DNA of 64,000 bases from NCBI GenBank assembly GCA_965219175.1, contig CBDCNI010000001.1, forward strand, positions 2,542,001 to 2,606,000. Direction: 5' to 3'. Origin of the DNA: JBBPZK01 sp965219175 (GTDB taxonomy: Bacteria > Actinomycetota > Rubrobacteria > Rubrobacterales > Rubrobacteraceae). The notes below the pieces were generated by a model. The model was not told where the DNA came from. It did no database searches and saw only the letters and a program-made list of their open reading frames with translations. Made by a program: the position numbers and the translations under genes. Below are positions 49,881 through 59,165 of this stretch, piece after piece. Numbering within the stretch: position 1 is the stretch's first letter; the number at the start of each line of letters is the position of its first letter.

Positions 49881-50693
49881 CTAGATGACCTTCCGGCCCA
49901 TCGCGCTGGCGAACGGCTGCAAAGTGCCGCGCAGGTCCATCAAAGCCTCGATGGGTAGCGCCTGCTCCCCGTCGCAGAGCGCCTCCTGCGGGTCGTGATG
50001 ACTCTCGACCATCAGCCCGTCGGCCTCGGCGGCGACGCTCGCTTTGGAGAGCGGTATAACCAGGTCGCGCCGTCCGGCGGCGTGGGACGGGTCTACGATC
50101 ACCGGCAGGTCCGTCAACCTTTTGGCGACGATGACCGCAGAGAGGTCGAGCGTGAAGCGCGTGGCCGTCTCGAAGGTGCGGATGCCCCGCTCGCAGAGAA
50201 CGACGTTGTCCCCGCCCTCGCTCGTCACGTACTCGGCTGCTTTCAGCCACTCATCAACCGTCGCCGAAAGGCCGCGCTTGAGTAGAACACCACGGTCCGT
50301 GCCAGCGATAGCCGCGCCGATGCGCCTTAGAAGCGAGAAATTCGCCATGTTGCGCGCCCCGACCTGGAGCACCTGGGCGTGCTCCATCACGGCCTCGATG
50401 TCATAGGGGTCCATTACCTCCGTGACGACCTTGAGCCCAAGCTCGCCCGAGACTTCCGAGAGTATTTCCAAACCTTCCTGGCCGAGGCCCTGGAAAGAGT
50501 ACGGGGAGGTGCGGGGTTTGAACGCTCCACCGCGAATGTACTCGAAGCCAGCCTGTTTCACCGCTTTCGCGGAGGCGAGGAATTGGTCGTAGCTCTCCAC
50601 GGTGCAGGGACCGGCTATGACCCGGAACGAGCCCGGTTGAATCATGCCGTTGGCGGTCTTTACGTCGGTCTTTACTTGCGCTGAAACGTCCAT
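49881..50693 (-). CDS. aroF: 3-deoxy-7-phosphoheptulonate synthase (DAHP synthase, type I-beta)
   Basis: A 270-aa enzyme for the first step of the shikimate pathway. Motifs include VIAGPCTVESYDQFL, YIRGGAFKPRTSPYSFQG, VLQVGARNMANFSLL, LLKRGLSAT, VIVDPSHAAGRRD and GLMVESHHDPQEALCDGEQAL. The short form lacks the N-terminal regulatory ferredoxin-like domain. A chorismate mutase is encoded immediately upstream (gap 2 nt), in place of the fused mutase domain that regulates many I-beta enzymes, so the two proteins may interact. Confidence 0.93.
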   Translation of the reverse strand: MDVSAQVKTDVKTANGMIQPGSFRVIAGPCTVESYDQFLASAKAVKQAGFEYIRGGAFKPRTSPYSFQGLGQEGLEILSEVSGELGLKVVTEVMDPYDIEAVMEHAQVLQVGARNMANFSLLRRIGAAIAGTDRGVLLKRGLSATVDEWLKAAEYVTSEGGDNVVLCERGIRTFETATRFTLDLSAVIVAKRLTDLPVIVDPSHAAGRRDLVIPLSKASVAAEADGLMVESHHDPQEALCDGEQALPIEALMDLRGTLQPFASAMGRKVI

Positions 50694-50695
50694 TG

Positions 50696-50992
50696 CTATT
50701 TGTAAAACTCCCCGCGTTGAATTTCGAGATCCCGGATGCGGTGCAGGATCAACTCGAATATCTCGCGCATCGAAGTATCATATATGGGACCGGGGTTCTG
50801 ATCCGCGACTTTCTGGAGGATCTCCTCCTCGCGCCTCGGGTCGAAGATGGCAACCCCCGCATCGGCCTTTATCGTGGCGAGCTCTTGCACGATACGCGCC
50901 CGCTCGTTAAGAGACTGGATCAACTGGAGATCCACCTCGTCTACCTGCTCCCTGAGGGACTGAACTTTTTCCTGTAACATTTCATTTTCCAT
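50696..50992 (-). CDS. Chorismate mutase, AroQ type
   Basis: A 98-aa all-helical mutase. LREQVDEVDLQLIQSLNERARIVQELATIKA carries the N-terminal Arg and the Lys of the AroQ active site, followed by FDPRREEEILQKV and the third helix REIFELILHRIRDLE. It converts chorismate to prephenate. ATG 50992 is chosen: it lies 10 nt after a good promoter (51003-51031), so the mRNA may be leaderless. Longer readings lack AroQ homology. It precedes the DAHP synthase gene by 2 nt. Confidence 0.9.
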   Translation of the reverse strand: MENEMLQEKVQSLREQVDEVDLQLIQSLNERARIVQELATIKADAGVAIFDPRREEEILQKVADQNPGPIYDTSMREIFELILHRIRDLEIQRGEFYK

Positions 50993-51002
50993 AAGAGTTG
51001 CG

Positions 51003-51031
51003 ATTCTATCCGCAAGCGGCCCGTAAGACAA
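51003..51031 (-). promoter_or_regulatory. Promoter of the chorismate mutase/DAHP synthase operon
   Basis: Minus strand: TTGTCT (51031-51026), 17-nt spacer, TAGAAT (51008-51003). The ATG is 10 nt beyond the -10, leaving almost no leader. Confidence 0.65.
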
Positions 51032-51079
51032 CCACCCACCGTTGCAAGGTCCCGCGTCGGGGTCTACTCTTTGGGAGTA

Positions 51080-52183
51080 ATGTCCGAGACTAAAACAGAG
51101 TTGAAGAGGAGCCGCAGGTTGAAGTTTAGAGCAGAGTTGGAATCTTTGCGCCCCTACGTCCCGCCGAAGTCCTGGAGGATGGCAGCCGAGGGGACGGACG
51201 AGAAAGGTTACGCGAAGCTCACCTCCAACGAGCTCGCCTTCGGCCCGCTCCCGGAAGCCGAAGCGGCCATCTCCGAGGTGCTCCCCCGCGCCAACCGATA
51301 CCCGGACAGCCACGCCTCCCGCTTTCGCGATGCCATAGCAAACGCGAACGCCGGCAGCGAACCGGCCAACGTCCTCGTCGGCAACGGGTCGAGCGAAGTC
51401 TTGCTGAACGTACTCCAGTTGCTGCCTGGGGACCCCGGCGGTGAGATCATCTACCCCTGGCCGTCGTTCAGCCTCTACCCGACGCTCTGCGCCGTCCTGG
51501 GCGTAAAGGCCAGACCCGTTCCTCTCACGGAGCGGGGCGATGTCAAACCGGAAGCGCTACTCTCGGCGGTCGGGCCGGAGACGCGGGCCGTGATCCTGTG
51601 CAACCCGAACAACCCGAGCGGAACGTACCTGACCCTGAATCGTGTACGGGAACTTGCCGGAGAGTTGCCGAACAACGTCCTCCTGATAGTGGACGAAGCC
51701 TACGTGGAGTTCATAGACGACCCGGCCTACGAAAATTCCCACACCCTGGCCCTCGAAAGCGAGAACGTCGTGGTTGCCCGCACGTTCTCCAAAGCGCACG
51801 GGCTCGCGGGCCTCAGAGCAGGTTACGGCGTCGCGCCGGAGAAAATTGCCGACTACGCAGAACGGGTCCGTTTCCCAGTCTCGGTCAACCTCGTCGCCCA
51901 GGTGGCAGCCACGGCCTCGATGCTCGCCCAGGACAAAGTGCGAGGGCGGGCGGAGTTCGTGATCCGGGAACGCGGGCGTCTGCAACAGGCGTTCGGGCAC
52001 GCGGACCTTGACTTCCTCCCGTCGCAAGGCAACTTCGTGATGGTCCGATTCGGGACGGAAGACTTCGAGCGGGCCGGGGTCTTGGTGAGAGAAGGCGCCG
52101 CCCTCGGATACCCGGCCGACTGGAGCCGGGTGACGGTCGGTGACTCCGGGGAGAACGACCGGGTCATCGAGGCAATCTCTTGA
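51080..52183 (+). CDS. hisC: Histidinol-phosphate/aromatic aminotransferase
   Basis: A 367-aa fold-type I PLP enzyme. Conserved pieces are KLTSNELAFGPLP, NGSSEVLLNVLQLL, LCNPNNPSGTYL, VDEAYVEF, and the PLP Lys in ARTFSKAHGLAGLRAGYG. The sequence is HisC-type, but its place before prephenate dehydrogenase and opposite chorismate mutase suggests it makes tyrosine and phenylalanine, as several HisC paralogues do. ATG 51080 is 9 nt into a TTG-initiated longer reading; neither has a well-spaced ribosome site. Confidence 0.9.
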   Translation: MSETKTELKRSRRLKFRAELESLRPYVPPKSWRMAAEGTDEKGYAKLTSNELAFGPLPEAEAAISEVLPRANRYPDSHASRFRDAIANANAGSEPANVLVGNGSSEVLLNVLQLLPGDPGGEIIYPWPSFSLYPTLCAVLGVKARPVPLTERGDVKPEALLSAVGPETRAVILCNPNNPSGTYLTLNRVRELAGELPNNVLLIVDEAYVEFIDDPAYENSHTLALESENVVVARTFSKAHGLAGLRAGYGVAPEKIADYAERVRFPVSVNLVAQVAATASMLAQDKVRGRAEFVIRERGRLQQAFGHADLDFLPSQGNFVMVRFGTEDFERAGVLVREGAALGYPADWSRVTVGDSGENDRVIEAIS

Positions 52184-52198
52184 GAGTATGTTGACGGC

Positions 52199-53245
52199 AT
52201 GAGCCGCGCGCTCGGGATAATAGGAGTCGGTCTGATCGGCGGTTCCGTGGGGCTGGCCGCCCGCAAACACGGCTGGGAGGTCTACGGCGTCGACGCGCCG
52301 GAGGTGTTGGAGAAAGCCACCAACCTCGGGGCCGTGGACAACACTTCGACGCTCGAAGAAGTGCGGGAGGCCGACCTGATCTTGCTGGCGGCCCCAATCT
52401 CCCGCGCCACGAAACTGCTCGGAGAACTCGCACCCACCGACTCCCTCGTCACCGACGTAGCCAGCGCCAAGGGGGCCATAGTAGCCGAGGCCGAGCGAAC
52501 AAAACTCCGCTTCGTCGGCGGACACCCGATGGCCGGAAGCCAGCTCGCGGGCGTGGCGAACGCCAGACCGGACCTCTTCAACGGCGCCCGCTACTTCCTT
52601 ACCCCCACCCCGAACACCGACCCCGAAGCCTACCGCGAAGTCGCCGGTTTCGTGAGAGAACTCGGGGCGACCCCGACGGCGGTTGACCCGCAAAAGCACG
52701 ACCTCCTAATGGCCGCCCTCTCGCATCTGCCGCACCTGATGGCGGCGGCGCTCCTCAAAGTAGCGTCGGACATCTCACCGGAGGCTCTCTCGTTCGCCGG
52801 GCCGTCCTTCAGGGACCTGACGCGCGTCGGCTCTTCGAACCCGGAGCTGTGGTCGGATATCCTGGCCGAGAACGCGCCCGCGCTCGGCGAGGCGCTCGGG
52901 AGGTTCGCCGGGGCGATGGCCCAACTCGGCAGCGAGGTCTCCAACCGGGAGAGCATGGAACGTCGTTTCAAGGAGGCCCGCGAGGCCTACGACGGTCTCG
53001 GCGGCATCCTCGTAGAGAAGAGTGGCCGGAACGTGGAACTCGCCATTCCAGTCGAGAACAGCCCCGGCGTCTTCGCCGAAGTAACCACGCTCATGGGCTC
53101 CAACAACATAAACATCCTCGACCTCTACGTCCGCCACTCGAACACCGAACGCGCCGCCCTCGTCCTGACGCTCGACGCCGGCGCCGCAAAAGACGCCCAG
53201 GGATTGCTACGGGAAGCCGGGTTCAAGGCCGATCTGCTAGGTTAA
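52199..53245 (+). CDS. tyrA: Prephenate dehydrogenase with C-terminal ACT domain
   Basis: A 348-aa NAD enzyme of tyrosine synthesis. The Rossmann start is LGIIGVGLIGGSVGLAARK, the catalytic His is in GGHPMAGSQ, and DPQKHDLLMAALSHLPHLMA follows. An ACT domain (about 280-348: AIPVENSPGVFAEVTTLM) provides likely feedback sensing of tyrosine. It starts 15 nt after the aminotransferase stop, so the two form an operon divergent from chorismate mutase and DAHP synthase. Confidence 0.93.
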   Translation: MSRALGIIGVGLIGGSVGLAARKHGWEVYGVDAPEVLEKATNLGAVDNTSTLEEVREADLILLAAPISRATKLLGELAPTDSLVTDVASAKGAIVAEAERTKLRFVGGHPMAGSQLAGVANARPDLFNGARYFLTPTPNTDPEAYREVAGFVRELGATPTAVDPQKHDLLMAALSHLPHLMAAALLKVASDISPEALSFAGPSFRDLTRVGSSNPELWSDILAENAPALGEALGRFAGAMAQLGSEVSNRESMERRFKEAREAYDGLGGILVEKSGRNVELAIPVENSPGVFAEVTTLMGSNNINILDLYVRHSNTERAALVLTLDAGAAKDAQGLLREAGFKADLLG

Positions 53246-53314
53246 GCTCGCCGCTTCGCGTCTCTTGGACCCAGACGCGGTCTGTTGCCGCTTCCGCTGT
53301 CATAATTTACGCTC

Positions 53315-54247
53315 ATGTTGCTAAATACCTTCGCCGGGGTCCTGGTTCCGATACTCGTGGTCGTGGGGTCTGGGTACGTGCTGTGCCGGGTACTCGATCC
53401 GGACGTTCGTCCCATAAGCCGGGTCAGCCTGTATCTGCTGAGTCCAGCCCTGATCTTCTCCTCGTTGGTAAAAGCCCAGATCCCCCAGGACGAGACCTTA
53501 CGAATCGTCGCGTTCATGCTCCTGCTGGTAGCGTGCATGGCGCTTCTGTCGTGGACTTCGAGCAAGGTCTTACACTTCGACTCCTCGACCACCACAGCCA
53601 TGATGCTCTGCACCATGTTCACCAACACCGGCAACTATGGGCTTCCCCTGGCGAGCTTCGCGTTCGGTGAGAGAGGGTTCGAGCGCGCGGTGGTGTTCTT
53701 CGTTGTCCAGTCCATCCTGACCCAGACTCTGGGCGTCTATATCGCAGGCGCGGGAGGAGAAGGATGGCGAAAAGGCGTGTCGAGGCTGATAAGGATGCCG
53801 CAAGTGTACGCCGTCGGGGCGGCGCTACTGATACGTTGGTCCGGTATAGACATTACCGGTACGTCCGCGGGGCTTGCCAACGACCTGTTCCGGGGCGTAT
53901 CGCTCATGGGAAGCGCGGCGATACCGCTGCTGCTCGTGATCCTGGGCCTCCAACTCGCGAAGTCAAACATCCTGGCGGACGAGCGGCTGCCGATCTCACT
54001 AGCTACAGGCATAAGGCTCCTGGTCTCCATACCCCTCTCCCTGGCCCTGGCCTACCTGCTCGGCATGGACGCACTGTCCGTCAAACTAGCCGTAGTCCTG
54101 GGCAGCATGTCCACCGCCGTGAACGTCACAATCCTTGCGCTGGAGTTCGACGCCCGCCCCTCGCTGGTGAGCGGCGTGGTCGTCACCTCGACGATACTCA
54201 GCTTCCTCACCCTGACCATCTTGCTCACGGTGTTGGGCGCGGGGTAG
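53315..54247 (+). CDS. AEC-family (auxin efflux carrier-like) transporter
   Basis: A 310-aa carrier with about ten helices in two bundles. It opens FAGVLVPILVVVGSGYVLCRVL; TMFTNTGNYGLPLASFAFGERG is the family's broken-helix region. Bacterial members move malate, malonate or other carboxylates. There is no obvious operon partner. ATG 53315 has no clear ribosome site; CATAAT lies about 10 nt upstream. Confidence 0.87.
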   Translation: MLLNTFAGVLVPILVVVGSGYVLCRVLDPDVRPISRVSLYLLSPALIFSSLVKAQIPQDETLRIVAFMLLLVACMALLSWTSSKVLHFDSSTTTAMMLCTMFTNTGNYGLPLASFAFGERGFERAVVFFVVQSILTQTLGVYIAGAGGEGWRKGVSRLIRMPQVYAVGAALLIRWSGIDITGTSAGLANDLFRGVSLMGSAAIPLLLVILGLQLAKSNILADERLPISLATGIRLLVSIPLSLALAYLLGMDALSVKLAVVLGSMSTAVNVTILALEFDARPSLVSGVVVTSTILSFLTLTILLTVLGAG

Positions 54248-54253
54248 AGAGAC

Positions 54254-55147
54254 CTACTTGTTCAGCAGGTGCCGGAACGCGCCTTCCAGCTCCGGGTATA
54301 GGAACCGGTAGCCCGACTCTTGCAACTTCGCGGGCTCGATGCGGGCGCTCGCGAGGAGCAGGGCGTCTGCGACCTCACCGAGCGCTATCCGGGCGGCTGG
54401 AGCCGGGACGGTAAAGAACGTCGGACGGTTCAGGACGCTGCCTAGAATCTTCGTATACCGGGCGTTGGTAAGCGGGTTTGGCGCGGTGACGTTGGCCGGT
54501 CCTTCCAAAGTGTCCGTGCGGAGGGCGTGGAGAGTGGCGCCGACGATGTCGTCCAGGGCGACCCAGCTCCACCACTGCTCTCCACCCCCGATCCTGCCGC
54601 CCCCGCCGAGCTTGAAGATGGGTAGCGTTGTGCCGAGTGCCCCGCCGTCGGGGCTCAGGACTATACCGAAGCGCAAATTGACCACCCGGATGCCGGCCTC
54701 GCGGGCTGGTTCCGCCGCCCGCTCCCACTCCCGCACAACCTGAGGCAGGAAGCCGTAGCCTATCTCGCTGTCCTCCCGCAACACCTCGTCTCCCCGGTCG
54801 CCGTAGTAGCCCGTCGCAGAAGCGCAGACCATCACCGATGGCTTTTCCTCCATCCGGGCGAGGGCGGAGGCGAGCAGGCGAGTTCCCTGGGTCCTGCTGT
54901 CCAGAATTTTCTTTTTCTTCTCCGGGGTCCACCGCCCCATTATGTTCTCACCCGCCAGATGCACGGCGGCGTCCACACCATCGAGACCCGAATAGTCCAT
55001 CCGTCCCCCGGAAGGTTCCCAATTAACGGTGTTATCCGAGCTGGAACCCGAGCGCGTGAGACGGATGACGCGATGGCCTTCGTTTTCGAGGGCCGGGACT
55101 AGAGCCGACCCGATCAGACCGCCCGCACCACTGACCAGAACGTTCAA
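54254..55147 (-). CDS. TIGR01777-family NAD(P)-dependent epimerase-like protein
   Basis: A 297-aa extended-SDR protein. It opens NVLVSGAGGLIGSALVPALENEGH, with VHLAGENIMGRWTPEKKKKILDSR and CASATGYYGDRGDEVLRE, typical of the YfcH/SulA group, and ends in a DUF1731-type segment. TTG 55147 has GAGGAGG 6 nt upstream; a longer reading to 55162 starts inside that site. The reaction is not established. It is convergent with the AEC gene. Confidence 0.88.
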   Translation of the reverse strand: MNVLVSGAGGLIGSALVPALENEGHRVIRLTRSGSSSDNTVNWEPSGGRMDYSGLDGVDAAVHLAGENIMGRWTPEKKKKILDSRTQGTRLLASALARMEEKPSVMVCASATGYYGDRGDEVLREDSEIGYGFLPQVVREWERAAEPAREAGIRVVNLRFGIVLSPDGGALGTTLPIFKLGGGGRIGGGEQWWSWVALDDIVGATLHALRTDTLEGPANVTAPNPLTNARYTKILGSVLNRPTFFTVPAPAARIALGEVADALLLASARIEPAKLQESGYRFLYPELEGAFRHLLNK

Positions 55148-55339
55148 GCTGCGCCTCCTCAATCCGCTTTTACGCCATTCCGTACATCTTAACCTCCACG
55201 CTACCGAGAGACACTCCGGGCCTGCTCCGGAGCGGTGACATTTGTACCGGCCAAGAATAGACAGTTGACTCTACAAGACCTCCCACCCACCGGGCAGAAT
55301 AACCCGTGTCATATCCAGAGCTACGGAGAGGGAAACGCG

Positions 55340-56299
55340 ATGAGCAAACGAACGTTGGAGAAGGAGCTCGTCAAACGGAGAGGGCAGCCAGATAGAACGA
55401 CTAACGCCGTGAGCTTCGTCGGGGTTTCGAAGAATTACGGCGAGGTCCGTGCGGTGGACAGCCTGGACCTGTCTATCGGGCGCGGGGAGACGGTCGCGCT
55501 GCTCGGTCCGAACGGGGCCGGTAAATCCACGACCATAAGCATGCTCCTCGGGCTGCTCCCGACGGATAAGGGAACGGTACGTCTATTTGGCGAGTCGCCC
55601 CATGAGGCTGTGGCGACAGGACGTGTCGGGGTCATGTTGCAGGAAGCCGGGCTGCCTTCCAACGTCAAGGTTGGAGAGCTAGTCTCCTTCGTGTGCGGGC
55701 TGTACCCCGAGCCGCTGCCGGTCGAGGAGATACTTACGACTGCCGGACTCGCAGATCTGGCCGATCGTCGGTCGGACAAACTCTCCGGCGGCCAAACGGC
55801 AAGGGTACGATTCGCCCTCGCGCTGGCCGGAGACCCGGACCTGCTGGTGCTGGACGAGCCGACGGCGGCGATGGACGTGGAGTCCCGTCGGGCTTTCTGG
55901 AAGAGCATGCGTTCCCACGCGGCTACCGGGCGGACGATCCTGTTCTCGACCCACTACCTGGAAGAAGCGGACGCGAACGCCGACCGGATCGTGGTCATCG
56001 CCGGAGGACGGGTGGTTGCGGACGGATCGGGGGCGGAGATCAAAGGTGCCGTAGGCGGACGCACCGTGAGCTTCGACCTCGCCGGCAATTCTTCTGAGGG
56101 CCTCGACCGGCTGCCCGGCGTAGTCTCGGTCGAACTTCGCGGCGACCGGGCCTGCCTGCGAAGCGCCGACTCCGACGCCACGGTCGCCACCCTCATCGGC
56201 GAGCGTGGAACACCGCACAACTTGGAAGTAAACGGCGCGGGACTGGAAGACGCCTTCCTCGCGCTCACCACAAACAGCTCTACACGAGAGGAGAACTGA
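55340..56299 (+). CDS. ABC-2 exporter ATPase (DrrA/CcmA type)
   Basis: A 319-aa ATPase. ATG 55340 follows GAGAGGG. Walker A is GPNGAGKSTT, signature KLSGGQTARVRFALALA, Walker B LLVLDEPTAAMD, and H-loop FSTHYLEEAD. The C-terminal about 80 residues form the accessory domain common in drug-export ATPases. It overlaps the permease gene by one base and precedes a two-component system, an arrangement often used for antibiotic or lipid stress response. Confidence 0.92.
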   Translation: MSKRTLEKELVKRRGQPDRTTNAVSFVGVSKNYGEVRAVDSLDLSIGRGETVALLGPNGAGKSTTISMLLGLLPTDKGTVRLFGESPHEAVATGRVGVMLQEAGLPSNVKVGELVSFVCGLYPEPLPVEEILTTAGLADLADRRSDKLSGGQTARVRFALALAGDPDLLVLDEPTAAMDVESRRAFWKSMRSHAATGRTILFSTHYLEEADANADRIVVIAGGRVVADGSGAEIKGAVGGRTVSFDLAGNSSEGLDRLPGVVSVELRGDRACLRSADSDATVATLIGERGTPHNLEVNGAGLEDAFLALTTNSSTREEN

Positions 56300-57030
56300 T
56301 GATCGCCTACCTTCGCCTGGAGGTACTGCGCGTCTTACGCAGCCCCCGATTCCTGCTGTTGGCCGTACTGATGCCGGTCGCCCTTTACCTGATCTTCAGC
56401 AGCCTCGGCACTTCCGACGGAAGCTCGAAAGACCCTACCGCGGCGCTCACGTTCATGGTAAGCATGGTCTGCTACGGGGCCGTCTTCGCGTCGCTCTCCC
56501 TGGTCAACGGCACCATCGAGGACCGGACGGTCGGCTGGATGCGCCAGCTACGGACCACGCCGCTTCCGGCCGTTCAGGTAGTGGCGGCGAAGTTCCTGAC
56601 AAGCATGGTAGTAGTGCTGCCGACTATAGTGTTCGTGTGCCTCGCAGCCGTGATCGACTACGGCGTGCAACTCGGCGCCGGACAGTGGGCCATCCTCGTC
56701 GCTTTGCTGTGGGTTGGGATCATGCCGTTCGCCCTGCTCGGTACGGCTATCGGCTATCTATGCACGGCACAGTCGTCATCAGTAGTAACGATGGCGGTAG
56801 TCCTCGGCGGAGTGTTGCTGAGTGGCTTCTGGTTCCCCGTATCGTTGTTGCCCGAGACGCTCCGACAAGTGGCCCACGCCCTGCCGTTCAACCGCTATGC
56901 GGATCTCGGCTGGCAGGTCGTAGCCGGACACGCCCCGACCACGGCAGACGCCTTGATCCTCCTCGCTTGGTGCGTAGCTTTCGCCGCCCTCGCCGTGCTC
57001 GGCTACCGGCGCGTGGGACGTTCGGCCTGA
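56299..57030 (+). CDS. ABC-2 type permease
   Basis: A 243-aa six-helix permease coupled to the ATPase by TGATG overlap. NGTIEDRTVGWMRQLRTTPLPAVQVVAAKFLTS is the typical ABC-2 cytoplasmic loop, and FWFPVSLLPETLRQVAHALPFNRYADLGW the conserved late motif. The closest known architecture is DrrB or the YvfS/DesK-linked exporters. Confidence 0.9.
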   Translation: MIAYLRLEVLRVLRSPRFLLLAVLMPVALYLIFSSLGTSDGSSKDPTAALTFMVSMVCYGAVFASLSLVNGTIEDRTVGWMRQLRTTPLPAVQVVAAKFLTSMVVVLPTIVFVCLAAVIDYGVQLGAGQWAILVALLWVGIMPFALLGTAIGYLCTAQSSSVVTMAVVLGGVLLSGFWFPVSLLPETLRQVAHALPFNRYADLGWQVVAGHAPTTADALILLAWCVAFAALAVLGYRRVGRSA

Positions 57031-57411
57031 GCTTTTTGGCTTTTATATCTAACAAACACGGATAAATAGAGAGGATATACAAAAGACATGGCTAAAGACA
57101 CGGACAATCACGAAGAGCGTCGTTCGGAGCGCGTATCTGCCGTCGACTCCGCCGTAGGCGGGCTGCTTATCTTGGGTAGCCGGGAAGGGCTCGGTAGAGC
57201 GGGGCAGATCGCCAATAGGCGGAGCGCTGGGAGAGATATTGTCCTGGGTTACCGGCAAAGGTGGCAAGAAGTAAGCTTGAACAGTTCTCAGCGAAGGATT
57301 GAGTTAGATGGGCAGCGGAGCCATAGTCCTTCTGCGCCGGGATATTTCAAACACGAGCAAGCTAAAATACGGGTTGATTATAGCTTGAGAGAGGTGAGTA
57401 AAGAGAAGGCT
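57031..57411. other. 381-bp region before the sensor kinase
   Basis: An open frame from ATG 57088 runs through into the kinase, but its third codon positions are far less GC-rich than in neighbouring genes, no ribosome site fits, and no domain is recognised. I treat it as mostly non-coding. It holds several AT-rich patches, such as TTGATTATAGC near 57374, that could be kinase promoters, and a TTTTTGGCTTTTATAT stretch just after the permease stop. Confidence 0.5.
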
Positions 57412-58554
57412 ATGCAAGAAGGCTGGGGGATGGCGCCCGGGCTGAACCGGCAGGGGTGGATGCGTCTTATCTGGATCGGCGCTTCGCTCGTCATCCTCAC
57501 GCCCGTGGCAGGGGGCATCGCGCGCGGCGAGTATCACCCGGCGGCCCTCGCGGCAGCGGCGCTCGTTGCGTACGCAATTTTGTGGATCGGGGTACTCTGG
57601 CTGGCCTTCGGATATCCTGAGAAGAAGCGGCGGATCGGATTCGCGCTCTCCTTGCTCGCGTTCGTAACTGTGGCTACCTCGCTCGGCTTCGGCGACGATT
57701 GGATACTCCTATTCATCTTCCTGTCCCCGGCCTGCGCCGTGGCCCTGCCGCGGCGGTGGGCCGTGGCCGCCGTGTTCGCAGTGACCGCCGTCATGGGCAT
57801 CTTCGCACTGGTGGGCCAGTCGATGAGTGTCGGACAGACTACGAACCTGCTCTTTGGCCCGCTCTTCGGCGGGTTGTTGACCGTCTTCGTAAAGAGGACG
57901 AGAGGTCTCATCCGAGAACTGCGCGAGACGCGGGAGGAACTCGCCAGGGCCGCCGTCGCCGAGGAGCGGCTCCGGTTCTCCCGCGACCTGCACGACCTGC
58001 TCGGCCACACCCTCTCGCTCGTCGTGGTCAAGAGCGAAGCGGTACGCAGGCTCGCCGAACAGGGCGAAACAGCCTCAGCCGCCCGCGAAGCCGCCGACAT
58101 AGAATCCGTTGGCCGCCAGGCTCTGGTAGAAGTGCGTGAAGCTGTTACCGGATACCGGGGTCGAGGGCTCGCCACCGAACTCGACAACGCCCGCTCGGCG
58201 CTCGCGGATGCCGGCATCGAAGCCACGGTCCGGCGGTCGGGCAATCCTCTATCGCAGGAAGCGGACACCCTGCTCGGCTGGGCTGTGCGGGAAGGCGTCA
58301 CCAACGTGATCCGTCACAGCCGCGCCAGCCACTGCGAGATCGAAGTGCGCCGCCGTGATAACCAGGCCGTGCTCGAAATCCGAGATGACGGAATCGGCTC
58401 GAATGGTAAAGTCTCCGGGGGAAGTGGGCTGCGCGGGCTTGCCGAACGAACATCCTCCGTAGGTGGAACGCTCGACTATGGTCCACATCCAGATAGAGGT
58501 TATCGACTCTCGGTTGCGCTGCCACTTGCGGATAGCAAATTAGAGAACCTTTGA
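57412..58554 (+). CDS. DesK-type sensor histidine kinase
   Basis: A 380-aa kinase when begun at ATG 57412. Five to six membrane helices (about 15-150) include WMRLIWIGASLVILTPVAGG. HisKA_3 reads FSRDLHDLLGHTLSLVVVKSEAVRRLAE with the phospho-His, and the HATPase has IRDDGIGSNGKVSGGSGLRGLAERT. The architecture matches B. subtilis DesK and lipid-II-linked kinases. It overlaps the response regulator by 4 nt (TTGA). A longer N-terminus from 57088 is possible but not favoured by codon use. Confidence 0.88.
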   Translation: MQEGWGMAPGLNRQGWMRLIWIGASLVILTPVAGGIARGEYHPAALAAAALVAYAILWIGVLWLAFGYPEKKRRIGFALSLLAFVTVATSLGFGDDWILLFIFLSPACAVALPRRWAVAAVFAVTAVMGIFALVGQSMSVGQTTNLLFGPLFGGLLTVFVKRTRGLIRELRETREELARAAVAEERLRFSRDLHDLLGHTLSLVVVKSEAVRRLAEQGETASAAREAADIESVGRQALVEVREAVTGYRGRGLATELDNARSALADAGIEATVRRSGNPLSQEADTLLGWAVREGVTNVIRHSRASHCEIEVRRRDNQAVLEIRDDGIGSNGKVSGGSGLRGLAERTSSVGGTLDYGPHPDRGYRLSVALPLADSKLENL

Positions 58555-59156
58555 TCCGGATTCTACTCGCAGAGGATCAGGGAATGATGCGCGGAGCCCT
58601 CGCCCTACTTCTCGGTCTCGAAGAGGACATCGAAGTCGTAGCCCAAGTCGGCTCCGGAGACGAGGTCGTCCCAACCGCCCTCGACACACGGCCGGACATC
58701 GCCCTGCTCGACATCGAAATGCCCGTCATGGATGGAATCAGCGCCGCGAAGACGCTGCGTGAGAGACTCCCCGACTGCAAAGTCCTGATCCTCACGACCT
58801 TCGGAAGGCCGGGATATCTGCGCCGGGCGATGGAAGCCGGCGCGAGTGGCTTCCTGGTCAAGGACGGTCCCGTGGAGGATCTCGCCGCCGCGATCCGTCG
58901 CATCCTAGCCGGAGAACAGGTTGTCGACCCAAACCTTGCCGCCGACGCGCTCAGGAGCGGCCCGAGCCCTCTCACGCCCCGCGAGCGCGACGTGCTCGCC
59001 GCCGCTGCGGACGGCTCTACCATCTCCGATATCTCCTCGCGACTCTATCTCTCCGAGAGCACCGTGCGCAACTACCTCTCCGCCGCAATCGGCAAGACCG
59101 GCGCGCGCAACCGGATCGAAGCTGCACGCACCGCCCAGCACCACGGCTGGCTATAA
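58551..59156 (+). CDS. NarL/LuxR-family response regulator
   Basis: A 201-aa regulator. The receiver has AEDQGMMRGAL, phospho-Asp in IALLDIEMPVMDG (about 54), Thr in LILTTF and Lys in FLVKDG. The LuxR helix-turn-helix reads LTPRERDVLAAAADGSTISDISSRLYLSESTVRNYLSAAI. TTG 58551 overlaps the kinase stop. It should activate the ABC-2 exporter genes in response to the kinase. Confidence 0.93.
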   Translation: MIRILLAEDQGMMRGALALLLGLEEDIEVVAQVGSGDEVVPTALDTRPDIALLDIEMPVMDGISAAKTLRERLPDCKVLILTTFGRPGYLRRAMEAGASGFLVKDGPVEDLAAAIRRILAGEQVVDPNLAADALRSGPSPLTPRERDVLAAAADGSTISDISSRLYLSESTVRNYLSAAIGKTGARNRIEAARTAQHHGWL

Positions 59157-59165
59157 GCTAGAAAG

